Positions 43,301 to 54,205 of a stretch of DNA of 56,002 nucleotides are shown here, piece after piece (positions within the stretch are counted from its first letter, which is position 1; the number at the start of each line of letters is the position of its first letter). The position numbers and the translations under genes are program-made. A model generated the notes under the pieces. The model saw nothing but the letters and a program-made list of their open reading frames with translations, was not told the DNA's origin and did not search any database. Source of the DNA: Paraphysomonas bandaiensis (taxonomy: Eukaryota; Chrysophyceae); NCBI GenBank assembly GCA_965644295.1, contig CBFFRP010000260.1, positions 1 through 56,002 of the forward strand. Reading direction: 5' to 3'.

Positions 43301-44467
43301 AGGAGCAGATATCACTGCTGGAGACAATGTAAGTAACCCCTCGATACATACATATATACAGAGTTATGAGGACTCATATGTTATTGTTGTTATTGTTTTA
43401 TAGGATGGTCGTACAGCTCTTCACTGGGCTCTCATTAGAGGTCACAGGGATATAGCTGAGTATCTTATAAGAGAAGGAGCAGATATAACTCTAAGAACCA
43501 ATGTAAGTAACCCCTCTCATACATACATACATACACACACATACGTACTCATGTATAGAGTGTTATGAGGGCTCATATGTGATTATTGTTATTGTTCTAT
43601 AGTTGGGTTGTACTGCTCTTCACTATGCTGCCTTTGGAAGTGACAGAGATACAGCTGAGTATCTTATAAGAGAAGGAGCAGATATAAACATACGAGACAA
43701 TGTAAGTAACCCCTTCATACATACATAGAGTGTTATGAGGTCTCATATGTGATTATTGTTATTGTTTTATAGAGGGGCCATACAGCTATTCACTGTGCTG
43801 CCCTTTTTGGTCACAGAGATATAGCTGAGTATCTTATAAGAGCAGGAGCAGATATCACTATACGAGATAATGTAAGTAACCCCTCTATACATACAAACAT
43901 ATATACATATATATTGAAAGTCTTTTTATTTAGCAATAGGCGTTAAAAACTCATACATGTATACATACATACATACATACATACATACATACATACATAC
44001 ATACATACAGAGTGTCATGAGGGCTCATATGTGTATACTGTTATTGTTTTATAGAGGGGTCGTACAGCTCTTCACGAGGCTGCCTCTAATGGTCGCAGAG
44101 ATATATCTGAGTATCTTATAAGAGCAGGAGCAGATATCACTATACGAGACAATGTAAGTAACCCGTCGATATATGCATATTATATTTACTTCACTGACTC
44201 GTTAATGTAAAGATGATATGGATAAGTGGCGATGCACTGTGTCACTTCTTTTTATGATGTTTATTGTCGTTTTCGCAGGAGGGAAGGACTCCTGTTGATG
44301 TGGCTAGAGATGATGCGATGCGTGATATCATCACAAATGCACATGTGAGTATGTGTATTGTATGCTTCATCTTATTCATAGAACCAGAGATATGACCTCA
44401 CTGGAATCATATGTGGATTGTATAGGCTGAGAGGCAGAGAACTCAACCAAGAGACCACGATGGATGA
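38654..44467 (+). CDS. 26-exon ankyrin-repeat protein, one repeat per exon
   Basis: Predicted 825 residues. Exon 1 is 38654-38746 ([20 protein letters not shown]). Exons 2-24 are each 99 bp, starting at 38826, 39930, 40126, 40406, 40607, 40804, 40987, 41182, 41366, 41548, 41745, 41940, 42121, 42329, 42503, 42693, 42867, 43057, 43230, 43404, 43603, 43773 and 44055. Exon 25 is 44279-44344 and exon 26 is 44426-44467 (stop TGA). Every 99-bp exon encodes one 33-residue ankyrin repeat of the type [20 protein letters not shown], then [13 protein letters not shown]. All introns are phase 0, mostly 74-100 nt, with GTAAGT donors (GTACGT after exon 9, GTACAC after exon 1, GTGAGT after exon 25) and TTTTATAG acceptors. 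Ankyrin arrays mediate protein binding; the partner is unknown. Exon structure is deduced, not transcript-supported. Confidence 0.88.
38941..39855. repeat. About 0.9-kb (TACA)n microsatellite in intron 2
   Basis: Uninterrupted tacatacataca for roughly 225 units, broken only by rare caaacata variants (near 39171, 39571, 39711, 39831) and two tatatac variants (near 39357, 39761). It makes intron 2 (38925-39929) 1005 nt, about ten times the other introns. All frames are open because of the sequence period, not because of coding. Confidence 0.97.
42329..43056 (+). repeat. Tandem 364-bp exon-intron module duplication
   Basis: 42329-42692 (exon 15, intron 15, exon 16, intron 16) is repeated as 42693-43056 (exons and introns 17-18) and looks identical. 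Exons 20-21 (43230 and 43404) form a more diverged third copy with the same 174-bp exon spacing. Confidence 0.9.
43913..43952 (-). mobile_element. LINE-like 3' tail inside ankyrin intron 23
   Basis: attgaaagtctttttattta...cgttaaaaactc matches the terminal 40 bp of the elements at 7449 and 45137. It sits in the intron between exons 23 and 24 and extends it to 183 nt without touching the splice sites. Confidence 0.7.
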
Positions 44468-44819
44468 CTTAGAGGTCTACGGAGTTTCCCCCGATTATGT
44501 TGCATATTGACACCAGTGTAATCCACAATCCATGATTGCACTTGTGGGTTCTACCCTCAGTAGAACTATTTTACATGTATTCACCTATACTCGTACATCC
44601 ATGTTTCCGAAATGATTATTTCATTGAGGAGAGTATTAAGATTCATTTACTTACGGATATCTCTTAACTTGTGAATGCAACAAAATAATACAATGAAATA
44701 TCAATTGACTGAATAATTACCTGACTATATAAGATACAAGACACGCTAATGTGTGATTGGTTTTAATGCTCTATTCTACCGTATCTAATGTGGAGTTTTA
44801 TTATTATAATCAATCTTTA
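44468..44819. other. Non-coding, 3' flank of the ankyrin gene
   Basis: No gene. gattatttcattgaggagag at about 44614 matches the purine-tract region before the family C repeat at 12140. Confidence 0.35.
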
Positions 44820-45131
44820 CCATCTCTTGAGTTCTATTAGGATTCAGCTTAATATAAGGCAGTAACTATGAGTTATAATGTTCAATGAAATATATCATGA
44901 ACTGAATTAGTGAGAGTATCTGTTGAAGGTACATGATCGTCATCATAATGATCGTAATTATCAGTTATACTTCTAACTATTCGCTCCGTTGTGCATGACA
45001 GTTATGTTCTATATTGTTGTTAGGATTCAGCTCAATACAAGATAGTATCTGTGAGTTATAACGCTCAACGTAATATATCATGAACTGAATTAGAGAGAGT
45101 ACCTGTTGAAGATACATGATCGTCATCATAG
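44820..45131 (+). repeat. Family C LTR-like repeat, one full and one truncated unit
   Basis: ctattaggattcagcttaat... (44820-45018) matches 12157-12350. A second, shorter unit starts at 45026 (ttaggattcagctcaatac) and breaks off at gatcgtcatcata, where the LINE-like tail begins. Confidence 0.6.
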
Positions 45132-46254
45132 TATTATTGAAGGTCTTTTTATTTAGCAATAGGCGTTAAAAACTCGTTCCGATATAGTGGCTAGTCTACT
45201 AGCTAGACCTCAACCCATAACTAATCAGCACAAATTCTATTATCCTACTATTTAGCGCTACAGAAGCTGCTTGTGCGTCGCCGCAAGCACCAAGGCGCAA
45301 CCACTTCCGTTCTCAATGTGGTTTGTGACAGGGATAGGGAACAATATATTGTATTGCAATATATTGTACAATATATTGATTGGTGGACTGGTCAAAGATT
45401 CCATCAATAGTGTTTCTGTTAATAGAGCTCACAATACTATTGCAATATATTGCAATCAATATTATGATAGTCATATAAGAGAAGATCCTTAACTGTATGG
45501 TGCAAAATATACGCCTCTGTATACAAATATCCGGAAAATAAGAAAAAAAGCCTATTTTTGATGTTATTTTCTATTTTTTACATACACATGCATGCGTTTG
45601 CTGCAAATTAACGACAAATCTTGATATATGCTAAATTTCACCTAATCTTATAGTTCAGTACAGTACCATCTAGTTCTCATTATTGCTTGCGCATGTAACA
45701 GAAAAGCAATAACTGTACCCCAATGAATGAACTGATTATTACTCAACAGCCCAATAGTACTCCAGCTGCACACTCTACTACTCTAGTCTCTAGTACCAAT
45801 ACTTATTACCTGACACTAGCCGGGAGTCTCTGGAGCTTAAAGCCATTTCTGATACATTATTTCTCTTTTTACCACGACTGAGAGCATTGCTCAGTAAGTC
45901 GAGCATATCCACTACCTCACCTGCATGGTCTTCTTTTTCCATTTCAAACACGGTTTCATGCTGTAAATCAGCACATGAATCAACGACGTACTCGGACTGA
46001 ACTTTCACTGCGCATTTCAAATGCTTTACTCCCCTCCAATCTAATAGGCATTCTGCTTGCTTGCGTCATCTTGAATAACCTCGAGACATACACTCTCCGC
46101 TTTTCTACAGGTCACGGGAACCCACTTGTCACGCTCATTTTGTCGATAATGAGGCATAAACCTTCACAATAGCTCTCCCGCATAGTAATGAAGCTTGCTA
46201 TACGAACTCACAGTTAATAATGGCACGATTCACAGTGTGTTCGCTCTCTCAATC

Positions 46255-46415
46255 TGTGGGAATAAGTCGATCCAGCAGAATATGACGATCCAGCAAAAAA
46301 ATCGACCTTTTTTCGTTATTTCTCTGAAATATATTCGTCTAAAAACAACATGCATCAAAAAAGCCTGGATTTTTTTGCTGGATCGACATATTCTGCTGGA
46401 TCTTATATTCCCACA
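46255..46415. mobile_element. 161-bp foldback element inside the hAT
   Basis: tgtgggaataagtcgatcca...gatccagcaaaaaaatc is followed, in inverted order, by gatttttttgctggatc...tcttatattcccaca. Arms are about 47 bp with few mismatches. The core aaaaaaatcgacc-tttttcgtt is shared with 13382-13480. Confidence 0.7.
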
Positions 46416-46844
46416 CACAGAATTGTTGCCTTGTTGGAATTCCAAGACATCACTATCTAAGTGCGTGGCATTCGCTACTTCAAAATTGAAGTTGCGGTTT
46501 CTGCAGCACGACATCAAGATTTCAGCTGGATGATGGTATCTTGTTCCCTCAAACCATCCCTATCTGCTTCTTGGAGTTCCAAAACGCTGTTCATATACCA
46601 GTGCCTGCCCATACTTCAATGTTCTGTTCGACGTCACACTTTAGTCATCCGCATAGCATTTGCGATTACTATACAATCACAACTTCACTGCAATCAAGTC
46701 AGAGTTATCATCACGACAAAGATTCGTGTCCTCACAGTGAGTGTTGCCTGGAGTGACTCTACACCTCTCCACATGTATGTACAGTACTTCTCTTAATATA
46801 GTATATATATCCTATAGTGACAAGAAGAGACAACTGAATGATGA

Positions 46845-47501
46845 GTGCATACAAAAGTAGGGACATTTATCGCCCTTGTAGACGACCTGAGGAAGTTTGA
46901 AAGCGTCTCGAAATTGCTTCAAACTGGAGGATCAAGTCAAGTGAATCTTTATGAATGCCGGAACATATTTGATGGCTTATTGAGGGACTTTGGGCCAAAG
47001 TATCCACTATCTGCTTTACAGAAAAACAGTCCCATTGTTAATGATCCAAATTTCGAGAATGGAATTGCAAAACTCCAAGCAGGCGAAGAATTGGACTTGA
47101 CAAGATCTGAGAAAGATGCTGTTAGAATATATCTCCGTTCAGACAGTGATTATTGCAACAATACAGAGGATGATGAAGCTGAAGTTGGCTATGCGGAAAA
47201 AATTCTTCAATCAGCTCAAAAACTTAAGAAGCGGAAAGTTGAAATATCTAAGTACAGGTGCACGAGTCATGTAGTATGTACTTCCAATACGTGTGAACGC
47301 CTGTTCAGCGCAGCAAAACTGATTATATCCGTGTTGCGCAAACGTATGCATCCTACTACACTTAATCTGCTGTTGTTTCTGAAAGCTAACCGACAGTTGT
47401 GGCCGGATGCAAGCATATTTCAATCAATATTGAATGAATATGGTGATGATGATTTCACCGATGATGGCTCAGAGGATGAGTATGAGGAAACTTTTAATTA
47501 G
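46845..47501 (+). pseudogene. hAT transposase C-terminal fragment
   Basis: A 218-residue open stretch without an ATG start (first start-like codon is GTG). The hAT dimerisation signature is clear near the end: TSNTCERLFSAAKL, then RKRMHPTTLNLLLFLKANRQ and LW. It has an acidic C-terminus (DDDFTDDGSEDEYEE). The BED finger and catalytic core expected upstream are not readable in 45.4-46.8 kb, so the element is probably non-autonomous. Confidence 0.8.
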
Positions 47502-48084
47502 TTAAGAGTAGTGGGTTTGATTATCAAGTGACCTTAGACCTTATAAAATATGGTAAGTACTAAAAATGAAAACTACGGATGTGTTTACTTACTGATTGGT
47601 CATACTAATATATTGCAATATATTGTACAATATATTGCAATAGTATTGTAGGGCCGGTTTAAAAAATCCATCAATACTATTGATGGAACGCTACCTAACA
47701 ATAGTATTGCAATATATTGTTCCCTATCCCTGGTTTGTGAGTTCGCCCTGCTCGTGTGTCTGAGGACTCACTGGCGCGTGTTGTCCGGGGGTCTCCCCTT
47801 GGGATAAGGTTCCGCCTGGCTCTGAGGTACAGGGTTCTGTATTAAGGTCCTGAGTGTACCGAGCACTAGATGTGTGTACTGAGCGGTTGATGGTGTGGTG
47901 GAATGTGGCGGTGTCGACATGCACCGTCTGGGCGTTGGGCATAGGTGGAGTTGCCGGAGACGTCGTCGCCGTTGTCTAGGGCCTGTTGGTTTCATACGGT
48001 CCGGTGCTATGGTCCTTTGTGTATGGTTGGTAGGGTTCATATGTGCGGTGGGCGGTGTTCCAGTCTAGGTTCGTCTGTGGATTC

Positions 48085-48845
48085 CTATAGTAATCTTAGC
48101 ACCCTTGGGCGTTTCCGTTTCTGTCTGCGTTTTGGACGCGGCCGCGGTAGTAGCCTTTGGGGACCTTTCTGTAGGGTGACGCATCTTCTACTTCGATCTT
48201 GGATCATTAGCTTTGCTGCAGCGAAAAGCGGTAGAAGTAATTTGATGATCGCTGATTCGATGCTGCGCAGTCCTTGGGATGTCAGTGACTCATGGATGTG
48301 ATCTCCAAAAACCATTTCAAGCTGTGTAGTTGTGATGGTACCCGTCCAGAATCTCTCCACCTGTGGCAAGGAAGGGTTCCAGGCCCTGCTGGAGAGTCGC
48401 TGGAGTACAGTGGTGGTCCATTGGGGTAGTTCCGGATTTCTCATTTCTTCTAGAAGCGCGTTTTTGTGGCTGTGAAATGCAGACTCCCTTATCTGCGTTA
48501 TGGTGTCATTTGTACAGTCTAGACACATATGCTTGAGTGAGTCTAGTCTAAATCCGCAGTCAGAACATGCGGCTTTAGCCATGTCGAGTCCGTGTTTGAA
48601 TTTTCGCCTGGTTTCTTCCTATGCTGAAGGATTTGTCCCATGTCAGTGCTGCATTGAGTACTCGCTGGCGCAGGTGGGAACTCACTTTGTCCTTTGATGG
48701 TCCACCATCTGCTTGCGCTAGTTTGCGCGGAAGTAGTGCTCCGCTGTCTTTCCAGTATTCAGGAGCCCGGTCAGGATTGTGACCGTAGCGTTGGTCTCGG
48801 AGAGCTGTGTAGGCCTCCAGCGCCCGTTGCAAACGCTCTCCGATG
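48085..48845 (-). pseudogene. LINE-like ORF C-terminus, frameshifted
   Basis: Two minus-strand frames join near 48580. The first contains LRQRVLNAALTWDKSFSI. The second starts around ACSDCGFRLDSLKHMCLDCT (a CxxC...HxxxCxxC zinc-like cluster), then NDTITQIRESAF, and ends in a basic run (RPRPKRRQKRKRP). A Cys-His cluster after the reverse transcriptase is common in non-LTR elements. The RT itself is not present, so the class is inferred from this and from the 3'-tail family. Confidence 0.45.
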
Positions 48846-50432
48846 CAGCAACTCCAGCTCGTCCTCACCAGTCCTATCGCTAAGATTTACTTCACAATTA
48901 CTCGGTGTAGACACATCTGGAAGCTCCAACAGCTGCTGAGTTGGAACTGCAGTCATTCCATTCTTCATGGGTCCCTCCAGTACCAGTTCACCAGTATTAC
49001 AGTCATAAATTTGGATCCCATACCACACCGTGAATCGATAGCCCATTTCGTTCAGCTTACGTCCGGAGCACAGGCATCGATTGATCGGATCTGAAATTTC
49101 TATGTCTCTCCATGCTCCACGGGAACCCACACTTGTGATATGAATCTCTGATCCCTTCTTAGAGCCGTTTATCACCTTTGATGTATTCACATGAGTGTCA
49201 AGCATGGTCACATCATTCATCAAGAACATTGATGATGAACAGCAGGTGTCAATATATGTATAATGCATGTCATCATTTACACTACATATATTCGTTTCAT
49301 GTATATTGCATGACAATTTCATAACATCCTCGATCATATTTGCTTCATCTTCATCAGAGAAATCTGCTGGTTCTCCACGCCGTATATTCTCTACTGTCAG
49401 CAGCCTTTTGTCCGGCTTCCTACCATGATTCTTCCCTTTCTCTCCTCTTCTAGAATGCTTTTTCTTCGTCGTTGGACAATCAGCAGCAAGATGTTCCAGA
49501 GACTTGCAATTTCTGCATCCCGTATACTCAGCACTTCCAGGACGCTGCCCTGATATCTCTCCATCCTTCTTCCTCTGCTTCCTCCTGCACTGTTCAGTTG
49601 AATGACTATGAGGAATTCCTTCTTTCCTGCAATATCTACAATTGCCCTTCTTACGCTTATCCCGTTCTGTTCGAGACCGTTTGCTCTTTTCAATGAAATT
49701 CAGCTCCTCCACCTTCTTGCGTTTCCGCTCTAACGCAATCCTTCCAGGAATGGTATCATCATACCGTTCTATCTTCCTTGATAATGTTGCATAATCAACA
49801 TCATCAGGCATCAAATACAAAGCAACATTCAGAGGAGCATATTCTTCATTCAACAGACCTTCTCGTAACCGTGTTATTTTTGAGAGCTCCGATATGTCCT
49901 GCTGCTGCTCCTGTAGCTCTTTCAGCAGTATTTCAAACCGTATTATATAGTCCTTCGCAGTCTCCTCCGGACGCATACGGAAAGATCCATACTGAGTCAA
50001 CAGCTCACTGATCTTGTTTTGCTTCCCTCCAGCAAAGCACTTCTTCAACTCATCAATCATAATATGCGCCTTAAACCTGTTGCTTCCTCTTCCATCAGTC
50101 TTGAACCCTTTATGTAGAAGATGGAATTTCTGAAGCGCCTTCGAAGATGATTGCACTGCCTCTCTACAGTACGAATACGCTATGGCATTCGCCTTCCAGT
50201 ACTTCTTCACAGCCTGTCTGTAAGACTTCTCCTCCATTAACGTGAGTGGCTGTTCCCCGAAGTCGCTTTCCTTCGGTGGTGGCTCCACCGCTACCTCACT
50301 TTGCTCTTTCCTCATGAGGAATGTTTCGAAGTCCTCAATCCATTGTTCAACGTTATTCTCGTTGAACTGAGGAACTACTCCTCTATCCTCCTTCTCTCCT
50401 CCTCGCTCGCTACCATGTTGAGAAACGCTCAT
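48846..50432 (-). pseudogene. Copia family B gag-protease, truncated
   Basis: A 529-residue open stretch from the ATG at 50432. Gag has a core KALQKFHLLHKGFKTDGRG and QYGSFRMRPEETAKDYIIRF, knuckles CRYCRKEG...C and CRNCKSLEHLAADC, a protease-like YIDTCCSSSMFLMND, and a pre-integrase EGPMKNGMTAVPTQQ to LELLHRR. At about 48846 the copia sequence stops abruptly and LINE-like sequence takes over, so integrase and RT are lost. The start codon lies 17 nt inside the LTR, as in family A. Confidence 0.85.
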
Positions 50433-50709
50433 TTTACACTAGATCACAGAGAGAATTTGTCGTAAGACTAGATAGATTTATTAATATCGTTTACACGAAG
50501 TTGTGATAACCAACACTAACTCAATATAATCCCTGCATAATATCCTACATATGCGAACCTCTCGTTACTGAACATATCTTGAAAGATCAAACTATTTCAG
50601 TTTTTCAATATCATCACAGCATTTGTACATCACTATATTTCACTGTATTCTCGTACATTGTCTTCAAGTGACATACTGAATATACTAGAATAAGATCCAT
50701 ATTCTAATA
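50416..50709 (-). repeat. 5' LTR of copia family B
   Basis: tgttgagaaacgctcatttt... to ccatattctaata matches 17756-18051. It is followed inward (minus strand) by TGGTAGCGAGCG, a primer-binding site like that of Ty1 and of family A. In element orientation it begins TATTAG and ends CAACA. Confidence 0.85.
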
Positions 50710-51676
50710 TAGTAAAAGTCCTACTCAGTTGTGGCTTATCATTACTGCACCAGAATTGCTTGACAATTCACCTTAACATATTGCATTCGTATTGTCTTGT
50801 GCGTTGATGCAGAGGCAATGTTGAGTGAGTCTGACCGCAATACGAAGCAAGCATGGTAGCATCTCTACCTAACTATGAAACGTCGCAGATTTTTAACGCC
50901 TTTTGCTAATAATAAGACTTTCAATATAACTATGAAATTTCAATTGGTATAGCACAACTATGAGAAGTAGACTATCAATTTACAACAGTATTTGATACAA
51001 GAAATATAAGGGTGGGGAATTGGCGCAAATTGAATTTCCCGGAATATCAGATATATTTTAGCAGTACTCTTTATATTGGTCATCCAATTATAATAGTCTC
51101 AGTTGATATACCAGCAAAACTTTGTGTACACAAAATCACATGTAAAATCCAAGCAATCATACTGAGCCATATATACGATTCTGCATTGATGACACATGGT
51201 GTAATCAGGCTCGTCCAGTGAAATTAATTTCATTCAAATAGTTCCGTTCTTTCAAACCTCATGACTCGTGTTTCCTCGATGATATACCCAATCGCTTATC
51301 TGCAAGCCCATCAATCAGGTTCCATCAATCTGAGAGAATATGTTTGTCTAACTGGATAATAATAGTACCATGAGATGATTGGTTAATCTCTCCCTCTAAT
51401 CTCGCTCACACGAGTTGATAGAGATAACTCATGACATTAGTCATCGAATCATACATATCTGTGTCTTCCAAAATCAGACTCCTCTCGAAATACAGATACA
51501 AGCCCTCGGTATACGGTATACCAGTGTATTCGAGGTCTTCGTTCTGCTCCGATACGATATGAACATGCATATATGCATATACACACATATGTACAGCTCA
51601 GTGGAGTAGCTGATAATATATAGAGGAGAGTAGAAGAGCGGGGCAGAGCTGAGCTAGCACCGGACATATCGCGGTC
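50710..51676. other. Non-coding region upstream of the FAD oxidase gene
   Basis: No gene apart from the LINE-like tail at 50887-50927. The last 250 bp are mixed sequence and should contain the promoter; atatatagaggagagtagaag lies about 60 bp before the ATG. Confidence 0.35.
50887..50927 (+). mobile_element. LINE-like 3' tail, isolated copy
   Basis: agatttttaacgccttttgc...gactttcaata is the tail seen at 7449, 43913 and 45137, here on the opposite strand. Nothing upstream resembles the longer copies, so it is an extreme 5' truncation or a tail-only element. Confidence 0.6.
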
Positions 51677-53214
51677 ATGCTGTTACACGTATTTATACTT
51701 GCCGCCATGGCATCTTTGTGTGTTGCTGGTGCAAATGCACTCTACATAACACCTTAACACATACGATCCACACAACGCACGCCTGTCATGATAAAACCCA
51801 CCCAGCGGCCATATCGTCCAATTGTCTGGACCGCTATCTCAGAGCCAATGGATTTGACGGCTCCATTGATTTCCCTAACTCCTCTTCCTACAGCCAAGCC
51901 ATTGATATCGATAATAGGCGCGCGATCCAATATCCACTGCTTGTTGTTGCGCCGATGAGTGAGGCTGATATTTCTTTGTCGGTTTTGGCCGCCCAGGTGT
52001 GCAATACATCTTTCTCAGTACTTTCTGGCGGACACTCTGCCAACGGGTACTGTTTGGCTCGAGGCGGCTTGACTGTTGACCTTTCCCGATATATTAAATC
52101 GGTCTATATGGTATCACAGGGAGAAAGGGATGCTGAGTTCTACGTGGAGGCCGGAGCACTATGGGAGGATATATATAAGGCTGCCTATGAGAGCCGATAT
52201 GTTCCAATCGGCGGCGGATGTCCCACCGTCGGCGCTGGTGGATTTCTATTGGGTGGCGGCTGGAGTTTTTTGTCGCGATCTTATGGTCTTGCCTGTGACA
52301 ACATAGTTAGTATGCGAGTGGTGCTTTCGAATGGGTCTGTTGTCACAGCCAGCGCAGAGCAGAATCCAGAACTATTCTGGGGCTCTAAAGGGGGAGGTGG
52401 AGGGAATTTCGGTGTAGTGTCTTCATTCATTATCAAAGCACCTAAGCCTCGGTCCCAAGTTATGTGGATAGGGGAGCTGTGCTGGCCCCCTTTCGACCAG
52501 CCAACAGTGGAACAGCTGTGGGTTTGGTGGCTGGATTATTGGCCTCGTATGCCGACCTGGATGGACATCGTCCCAGTGTGGCTACTGATGGAGGGACAAA
52601 GTAACGAGGAGGAGCAGCGAATGTTCTGCTGTACTGTAGTATGCAACGGCGATCCCGAATCGGAGTGCCAACCTATAATTGACCCACTTGTGGCGCGATA
52701 TCCACCCGAAACGAACTCTGTCGCAGCCACAGGGTTCATTCCTTGGCAGCTCGCTAACGTGGATGTGACAGATGCCCAAGGCGGATATCTGTATCTAACA
52801 TCCGGGATTCTTTTGCCTGGAGCAATGACTTCTTCTCTTGCCGCTCGCCTGACTAGTGCGCTGCAGCATGCTCCCTCCAAGAGAAACCTCATCCTATTCC
52901 ACGTGGGTGGAGGACGTATTGCAGAGTTTCCACCGAATGCTACCGCCTTCCCACATCGAGATGTGCAGCTTCTCATCCAAATTAAGGGTATATGGGAGAA
53001 TCCGGACGAGGAAGCTGAGAATGTCGCCTGGGTAAAGCACGTGCGCTCCATCATAGAGCCGTATTTATCCGGGTCCTATTTAAACTACATCGATGGCCTT
53101 TTGGAAGACTGGCAGCAGGCGTATTATGGGGTCAACTACGACAGGCTAGTGACACTGAAGCGGGACATAGATCCATCAAACTTTTTTTCTTTTCAACAGT
53201 CCATTGACACTTGA
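51677..53214 (+). CDS. Secreted berberine-bridge-type FAD-linked oxidase
   Basis: Predicted join(51677..51728,51806..53214), 486 residues. Exon 1 encodes a signal peptide (MLLHVFILAAMASLCVA). The 77-nt intron (GTGCAAATG...CCCAG) restores the frame to AAISSNCLDRYL. The FAD-binding (PCMH) domain shows SGGHSANGYC with His94 and GGGCPTVGAGG with Cys156. The 62-residue spacing equals that of the bicovalently flavinylated pair of berberine bridge enzyme (His104/Cys166). The C-terminal BBE motif YYGVNYDRLVTLKRDIDP, then FFSFQQSI, is intact. Members oxidise alcohols, sugars or alkaloid-type substrates with O2; the substrate here is unknown. The longer unspliced reading frame lacks an ATG, which supports the intron. 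Confidence 0.88.
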
Positions 53215-54205
53215 TGATATATATGTATGCTGGTGCAAATTACAGTGTAGCAATACATACTTGTAGGCTTTGCATATACTTCAGTATAGAGTTGAAAATC
53301 TGGAACACTAGTCATATTTTCTTCTACTGTTTTATTTGCCTATAAGTTTAACTAGATCATGTCGTTTGTATACTGCAAGCGCTTAGTTATTGCCACTTTA
53401 CCATGCACGACGCACGACGAGTTGATTGCAAGCATTTGTCATGTACCTATTACTTCGTTCTTAAGCGGTTCATTAGATGAATGTCAATACTCTTTGGTAA
53501 ATAATTGAAACCATACACATATCTCTGGGAATACTTGTTTCTTCGACAATGAGAGACTAGAACATAAAACGTATTTGAGAGAAAAAACACGATACTATTA
53601 TACCTGTGTTACTGTCATAGCTATAAGGAGATGACAAAACTAATGAATGGTGAGTAATGACAATAAAACTCAGATAATAAATTTGCGGAAAATTGAAGAA
53701 GTGAACCCAGTAAAGATGCGAGAGTGTGAAAATATTCGTACAAAGGTACTAATCACAATCATGAATATGAACAATTGGTCATAGGTAAATGATAAATTAT
53801 CCAGTGATACTGTTGTACTACATATGTTTACCACTGAGTTCTAAAACTATAAGTTTGATGAGCTATGACTCAGTGGTGACAATCATTCATTCACTTAGAA
53901 ACCCTTTTCGACATGGTACAGAGAACTCAACAACAGTTTATAAATAGTATCACTACACGCAGCACATGATACCAACGAGTAGTTACAAGTAATAATACAA
54001 ATAAATCAAGCATTCCCCCTATATGCTGTAGGAGATATAAACATGAACCACACAGTGGGCATGTTACTACGACTGAATTATATAAACACATATATTTCTG
54101 TAAGCAAGCCAGCAACAATGCTAGATCGATCAAACATCTAGCCAATAGCAGACAGGCGTTTCATATTCGCATCGCATATTCTCAAAAAATTCATTGAAAT
54201 AAATG
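53215..54205. other. Intergenic region between converging genes
   Basis: No supported gene. AT-rich; it must carry the 3' ends of the FAD oxidase (plus) and CXC (minus) genes. Confidence 0.4.

Larger units (their letters stand above)
45329..47732 (+). mobile_element. hAT-family DNA transposon (degenerate)
   Basis: Perfect terminal inverted repeats of at least 23 bp begin cagggatagggaacaatata at 45329 and read inverted into 47732. The 8-bp target duplication gtttgtga flanks it (45321-45328, 47733-47740), the length typical of hAT. Subterminal caatatattg words repeat at both ends. Inside, only the C-terminal dimerisation part of the transposase is recognisable. Confidence 0.92.
45134..48845 (-). 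mobile_element. LINE-like remnant split by a hAT insertion
   Basis: On the minus strand it runs from coding-like sequence (48845 down to about 48085), through a 3' UTR-like part (47960-47741), across the hAT insertion, to a 3' part at 45320-45134 ending in the conserved tail. The joined 45134-45328 plus 47741 onward is collinear with 7449-7727, which has no insertion. That comparison fixes the hAT boundaries independently. Confidence 0.6.

Noticed and set aside
38654-44467. CRISPR-like or other regularly spaced repeat array
   Set aside because: The regular 170-200-bp spacing is caused by exon-intron units encoding ankyrin repeats with splice signals, not by short repeats with unique spacers.
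51718-51805. Cys/His-rich N-terminus of the FAD oxidase in the unspliced frame
   Set aside because: That stretch begins with GTG, not ATG, and has no signal peptide. The spliced signal peptide exon explains it better.
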